DNA of 9,976 bases, taken from NCBI GenBank assembly GCA_900553245.1, contig USCP01000055.1, positions 1 to 9,976 of the forward strand. The letters are read 5' to 3'. The position numbers and the translations under genes were made by a program. Origin of the DNA: an uncultured Peptococcaceae bacterium. GTDB lineage: Bacteria; Bacillota; Peptococcia; Peptococcales; Peptococcaceae. Positions 7,422 through 9,976 of the stretch are shown piece after piece. Each line of letters begins with the position of its first letter. Position 1 is the first letter of the stretch. Under the pieces are notes generated by a model. The model worked only from the letters and a program-made list of their open reading frames with translations. It was not told where the DNA came from and did not search any database.

Positions 7422-8624
7422 TTACACCTCCAACCATTCGGCATTGCCATCGTGGTAATAAATCACCGTCGGAATGTCACGCGCACGTGCTTCTTCCTTT
7501 GCCTCCTCCAAGGAGTTGGCCAAGGACCATTCGGCACACATTTGACGAGCACTCATCCATTGGAAGGCGCGCGGCATATCTTCAATTTCCGCATACACCA
7601 AATCCAACTTGGAATAGAAAAGCGGTGAACGCTTTAAGAGCACTTCCGCCAACTGGTCGACCTGAACCCCAAAGCCAATTGCGGCAGCATGCATATCAAA
7701 ATCATCCAAAAGGTTGTCATAACGCCCGCCGGAAAGTACCGCCTTACCGGCACCGCCGATGTAGCCGCGGAAAATAAGCCCGCTATAGTAATCTGCTTGG
7801 TTAATCAAGCCAAGGTCAATCATGATGTTTTCTTCCATTTCCATGGCTTCAAACTGGTCATAAATCCACGCCAACTGATTGATGGCTTCGGTAATGGAAT
7901 CATCGAGGCCTTCCATCAAACTGCGCGCTTGCTCTAAGGTATCGCGCCCACCGAACAAACGTGGGAGCTGACGGAGCACATGGGCTTCGCGTTTTTCATT
8001 GTGACGTTCAAGCACATCGTTTAAAGCCGAGTAGTTCTTTTCCTCAACGGCGGTAAAGAGGGCTTCACGTTCAAACTCGTCAATATCCAAACGATCCACC
8101 AAGGTTTTGAAGATACCCACATGCCCGAGCTCTAAACGATAATCGTCGCCGAGGTCGATGGCATAAAAGACATCACACGCCATCTTGAGCATTTCCATGT
8201 CGCTACGCACCCCTTGGGCACCAATCACTTCCACACCCATCTGACGCATCTCATGGCTAATCCCATCCAAGGTGCGGCTGGTGCGGTAAACGGTCTGATC
8301 GTAACAAATACGAAGCGGCATGGCTTTGTTTTTGTACTTGGTTGCAACCAAGCGCGCCATCGGAATGGTGGAGTCCGGTCGCATGACAATCAGATGCCCG
8401 TTTCTGTCGCTCAATTTATACATGCTTTCAGCAGGGAAATATTTCCCATTTGAACCAAAAACGTCAAAAAATTCAATCCCTGGGGTACGTACTTCACGGA
8501 ACCCTCTGCAATAAAAGAAGGTACGGAGATTTTTTTCAATATGTGCTTGGGCTTCACTCGCCTCGAATAATACGTCTCTGGTCCCTTCCGGGGTTAATTT
8601 GGAATAGTTTTTCATTGTTCTCAT
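7422..8624 (-). CDS. hisZ: ATP phosphoribosyltransferase regulatory subunit
   Basis: HisZ is a histidyl-tRNA synthetase paralogue that has lost aminoacylation and assembles with short HisG, giving activity and histidine feedback inhibition. The 400 residues include TPEGTRDVL near residue 11, the class II motif 2-like block RPDSTIPMARL near residue 80, YYSGLIFRGYIGGAG near residue 280, and motif 3-like SGGRYDNLLDDF near residue 300. The remaining C-terminal part is a reduced domain that includes WLANSLEEAKEEARA-like helical sequence rather than a clear anticodon-binding domain. Position as first gene of the operon next to short hisG favours HisZ over a true HisS. AAAGGAG 10 bases before ATG 8624 supports that start over ATG 8615. 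The stop is 3 bases before the hisG ATG. Confidence 0.93.
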   Translation of the reverse strand: MRTMKNYSKLTPEGTRDVLFEASEAQAHIEKNLRTFFYCRGFREVRTPGIEFFDVFGSNGKYFPAESMYKLSDRNGHLIVMRPDSTIPMARLVATKYKNKAMPLRICYDQTVYRTSRTLDGISHEMRQMGVEVIGAQGVRSDMEMLKMACDVFYAIDLGDDYRLELGHVGIFKTLVDRLDIDEFEREALFTAVEEKNYSALNDVLERHNEKREAHVLRQLPRLFGGRDTLEQARSLMEGLDDSITEAINQLAWIYDQFEAMEMEENIMIDLGLINQADYYSGLIFRGYIGGAGKAVLSGGRYDNLLDDFDMHAAAIGFGVQVDQLAEVLLKRSPLFYSKLDLVYAEIEDMPRAFQWMSARQMCAEWSLANSLEEAKEEARARDIPTVIYYHDGNAEWLEV

Positions 8625-8650
8625 GTGACTCTAACTCCTTTCACTTCATT

Positions 8651-8679
8651 AGTTTACCACGGTAAAGCGTTAACGTCAA
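8651..8679 (-). promoter_or_regulatory. SigA-like promoter of the his operon
   Basis: On the minus strand, TTGACG (8679-8674) is followed by exactly 17 bases and then TAAACT (8656-8651). This is 5 of 6 matches to the -35 consensus and 4 of 6 to the -10, with ideal spacing. The predicted transcript would begin near 8644, leaving only about 20 bases before the hisZ ATG. That is just enough for the ribosome binding site and excludes a T-box riboswitch or a leader-peptide attenuator from this promoter. The prediction rests on motif match and placement in the 60-base gap. Confidence 0.75.
8653..8675. promoter_or_regulatory. Candidate repressor operator in the his promoter
   Basis: Two symmetric elements lie within the his promoter. 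The first, TTTACCACGGTAAA (8653-8666), has two 6-base arms around a 2-base centre and covers most of the -10 box. The second, CGTTAACG (8668-8675), is a perfect 8-base palindrome in the spacer touching the -35 box. A protein bound here would block RNA polymerase. The position is typical of a repressor site, perhaps for a histidine-responsive regulator, but I do not recognise the motif as the site of a named regulator. Confidence 0.45.
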
Positions 8680-8684
8680 GCAGT

Positions 8685-9317
8685 TTAATTTTGTTGTGCT
8701 TCACCGTATGCTTGAAGGGCATCGTTCACATCATCATGGTCATAGAAACGATAGCCCATTTCTTCGGTCCACTGACGAATGGAGGCATTGTCCGGATGGT
8801 CCGGATTGGTGAGAATATCTACCAGCTCATAGTATCCGTCAAAGCCACCGCAGGCTTCAAATGGTGCATTCCCCAATCCTTCACGCACCACCGGCACGTC
8901 CGGCCCGTCCTCGATAATATCCACAAGCTCAATATCATAGGTCCAGTCATCACTAAAATCGTAGATGTATTGGATTTTGCGGTGCTTTAAGGTCAATGGA
9001 TCCAACGGCAATTCCTCTGCCCAAACCACTTCTACGGAATTGTCGACGGTAAAGCCTTCTTCCTCCTTTTCGGCGAGATAGGCCTTGCCGGCATCGCTCT
9101 TTAAGAACAGATAGCTTTCATAGCGATCACTATCCACAGTGATACGCATTTTTGGATCCTCAACAATGAACTCATACAGTTCTCGGTTGGAATAACCAAA
9201 CATCAATTGCAAACAATCGTGCAATTGGGTAAAGGTATAGGTCACTGGCACACTGAAACGGCGCCATACTGGTGCTGCACTGTCGCGTAAGGTTGCGGAA
9301 AAATACAAAGATTTCAT
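8685..9317 (-). CDS. pRiA4b ORF-3 family protein, function unknown
   Basis: This is a 210-residue soluble protein of the plasmid pRiA4b ORF-3-like family, named after an Agrobacterium rhizogenes plasmid gene and without established function. The N-terminal block, including APVWRRFSVPVTYTFTQLHD and then MFGYSNRELYEF (about residues 15-50), the central YIYDFSDDWTYDIEL (about 118-131) and FEACGGFDGYYELVDIL (about 153-169) match the family pattern in order. The protein is acidic, with no signal peptide or membrane segment. I start it at ATG 9317 because AAAGGAG lies 8 bases upstream; an in-frame ATG at 9344 would place that site inside the gene. It has its own extended -10 promoter, and no terminator separates it from the his promoter, so readthrough into hisZ is possible. 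Confidence 0.85.
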   Translation of the reverse strand: MKSLYFSATLRDSAAPVWRRFSVPVTYTFTQLHDCLQLMFGYSNRELYEFIVEDPKMRITVDSDRYESYLFLKSDAGKAYLAEKEEEGFTVDNSVEVVWAEELPLDPLTLKHRKIQYIYDFSDDWTYDIELVDIIEDGPDVPVVREGLGNAPFEACGGFDGYYELVDILTNPDHPDNASIRQWTEEMGYRFYDHDDVNDALQAYGEAQQN

Positions 9318-9325
9318 GCTTATAG

Positions 9326-9332
9326 CTCCTTT
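9326..9332 (-). promoter_or_regulatory. Ribosome binding site deciding the pRiA4b-family start
   Basis: AAAGGAG is 8 bases before ATG 9317 on the minus strand. It lies downstream of the alternative in-frame ATG at 9344, which is therefore unlikely to be the start. Confidence 0.7.
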
Positions 9333-9356
9333 ATACTGAATCATTGATTGTAAAAA

Positions 9357-9365
9357 AGTATATCA
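9357..9365 (-). promoter_or_regulatory. Extended -10 promoter of the pRiA4b-family gene
   Basis: TGATATACT on the minus strand fits the TGn extended -10 followed by TATACT (5 of 6 matches). The hexamer 17 bases upstream, TTCTTT, is a poor -35, so recognition would depend on the extended element. The predicted start near 9350 leaves a leader of about 33 bases with the ribosome binding site. It sits just after the terminator of the preceding lipoprotein gene, as expected for an independent unit. Confidence 0.55.
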
Positions 9366-9407
9366 TATTTTGAGAGACTAAAGAATATGCCTCAGATACG
9401 CAGTATC

Positions 9408-9437
9408 AAAAAAGCCCACGCAATCGCGCGGGCTTTT
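9408..9437 (-). terminator. Rho-independent terminator of the lipoprotein gene
   Basis: A 12-base-pair stem (9410-9421 with 9426-9437, loop of four) follows the lipoprotein stop codon by a few bases. In the minus-strand RNA the only imperfect pair is a G-U wobble, while the plus-strand RNA would have an A-C mismatch. The minus strand also has a six-U tail after the stem, and the plus strand only four. Both points favour termination of the minus-strand transcript. Confidence 0.85.
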
Positions 9438-9440
9438 GAA

Positions 9441-9806
9441 TTAGTCGTCTTTTGTACGTTCAAAGGAAAGGGTTACACCGCCAAAATCGCCGGCAAGAAC
9501 ATTGTCCTTTACTTTTTTCAGCTTAAGGTCACGCCCTTCCGAATGAATCACTAAGCCTTCTTCAGTGGCATCCCAAGGGTCGGTGGCGTTATCGTCTTCG
9601 GTAACAATGGTGGCTTTGCCGTTGTTGTCCACTGTCAAAGTCATCACACCGTACACATCCTCTACATTCACCGTTACATCTGAAAGCTCCGCCGTTGTCG
9701 CCTTCCACAGGCCCACATATTCGCTTTCTTGCTTGCCTTCACCACAGCCTGCAAGCAACACCATAACAAGCGCGAGCACCATGGCGAGCACCCTTTGTTT
9801 CTTCAT
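9441..9806 (-). CDS. Small predicted lipoprotein, function unknown
   Basis: The 121-residue product has a lipoprotein signal peptide: basic MKKQR, a hydrophobic run of about 13 residues, then the lipobox LAGC with Cys21 as the expected lipidation site. The mature part of about 101 residues is acidic and looks beta-rich, with YVGLWKATTAE near residue 30 followed by alternating strands. A lipocalin-like fold is conceivable from the G-x-W start but is only a guess. After secretion and lipidation it would be anchored to the outer face of the cytoplasmic membrane. GGGAGG lies 9 bases upstream of ATG 9806. The gene has its own promoter and terminator, so it is a monocistronic unit without a functional link to the his operon. 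Confidence 0.82.
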   Translation of the reverse strand: MKKQRVLAMVLALVMVLLAGCGEGKQESEYVGLWKATTAELSDVTVNVEDVYGVMTLTVDNNGKATIVTEDDNATDPWDATEEGLVIHSEGRDLKLKKVKDNVLAGDFGGVTLSFERTKDD

Positions 9807-9853
9807 CGGCTTTTTCCTCCCTTTTTTTCATAACTCTTACTGTGTTCAATTTA

Positions 9854-9882
9854 AGTATACGTTACTGCTAGCGTATGGGCAA
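9854..9882 (-). promoter_or_regulatory. SigA-like promoter of the lipoprotein gene
   Basis: TTGCCC (9882-9877), a 17-base spacer and TATACT (9859-9854) are visible on the minus strand. The -10 matches 5 of 6 and the -35 matches 4 of 6. The predicted start near 9847 gives a leader of about 40 bases that contains the GGGAGG ribosome binding site. Confidence 0.65.
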
Positions 9883-9890
9883 TCCGTTAC

Positions 9891-9922
9891 AAAAAAAAAT
9901 GCAAAGTCCGTAGACTTTGCAT
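9891..9922 (-). terminator. Rho-independent terminator for a gene beyond the right edge
   Basis: A perfect 10-base-pair stem (9899-9908 with 9913-9922, loop of four) is followed on the minus strand by nine T residues. This is a strong minus-strand terminator. Its position before the lipoprotein promoter suggests it ends a minus-strand gene lying to the right of the window. Confidence 0.85.
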
Positions 9923-9931
9923 CAGACTGTC

Positions 9932-9961
9932 GAAAAAGGTCGCCGAAAGGCGGCCTTTTTC
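9932..9961. terminator. Second terminator-like hairpin, orientation uncertain
   Basis: A 13-base-pair stem (9932-9944 with 9949-9961) encloses a GAAA loop on the plus strand. There the single imperfect pair is a U-G wobble and the stem runs into a T-rich tail (CTTTTTCTT), which fits a plus-strand terminator. On the minus strand the same pair is an A-C mismatch, though five T residues still end the stem. It may be bidirectional, or the first of two tandem minus-strand terminators. Confidence 0.55.
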
Positions 9962-9976
9962 TTATATAATAGATAT

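Noticed and set aside
8653..8666. Inverted repeat after the pRiA4b-family gene as a terminator
   Set aside because: The stem has only five or six pairs with a tiny loop and no U tract, so an operator role is more likely.
9565..9969. Plus-strand open frame of 134 codons opposite the lipoprotein gene
   Set aside because: It runs antisense through a gene with a clear signal peptide and lipobox, and across both terminator hairpins, and lacks a ribosome binding site.
1..9976. Mobile element, CRISPR array, tRNA or rRNA gene
   Set aside because: I saw no transposase or integrase gene, no regular direct repeats with spacers, and no tRNA-like or rRNA-like stretch; the pRiA4b family name refers to a plasmid but does not itself show mobility.

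Overview
The window looks like chromosomal DNA of a member of the Bacillota (Firmicutes), probably an anaerobe with roughly balanced GC. The reasons are the short HisG paired with HisZ, strong AGGAGG-type ribosome binding sites before nearly every gene, a YybS-family membrane protein next to ribosomal protein L9, and SigA-like promoters. I cannot place it to genus. Negativicutes or Clostridia are possible, but nothing here decides between them.

Every gene lies on the minus strand, so transcription reads from high to low coordinates. From the right edge: two hairpins (9891-9961) that probably end a gene beyond the window; a small lipoprotein gene with its own promoter and terminator (9408-9882); a gene for a pRiA4b ORF-3 family protein of unknown function (8685-9317) with an extended -10 promoter; then a compact histidine biosynthesis operon, hisZ-G-D-C-B-H-A-F-I-E (1121-8624), started from a SigA-like promoter at 8651-8679. 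The operon runs on without a visible break into a YybS-like (DUF2232) membrane protein gene and the 5' end of rplI (ribosomal protein L9), which leaves the window at its left edge.

The ten his genes encode every step from PRPP and ATP to histidine except histidinol-phosphate phosphatase, which must lie elsewhere. HisZ and short HisG form the first enzyme. HisE, HisI and HisA follow, then the HisH-HisF synthase makes imidazole glycerol phosphate, and HisB, HisC and HisD finish the pathway. Key catalytic or signature residues are present in all of them. Six junctions in the whole run are 4-base ATGA stop/start overlaps and the others are 1-15 bases, so translational coupling is likely throughout.

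The most interesting points are regulatory. The his promoter has a very short predicted leader with no room for a T-box or attenuator, but it has a 14-base inverted repeat over the -10 region and an 8-base palindrome in the spacer, which suggests a repressor. The his operon also appears transcriptionally joined to yybS-rplI, and gdpP, which often sits between those two genes in Bacillota, is absent there. I see no novel defence, mobile or CRISPR system.
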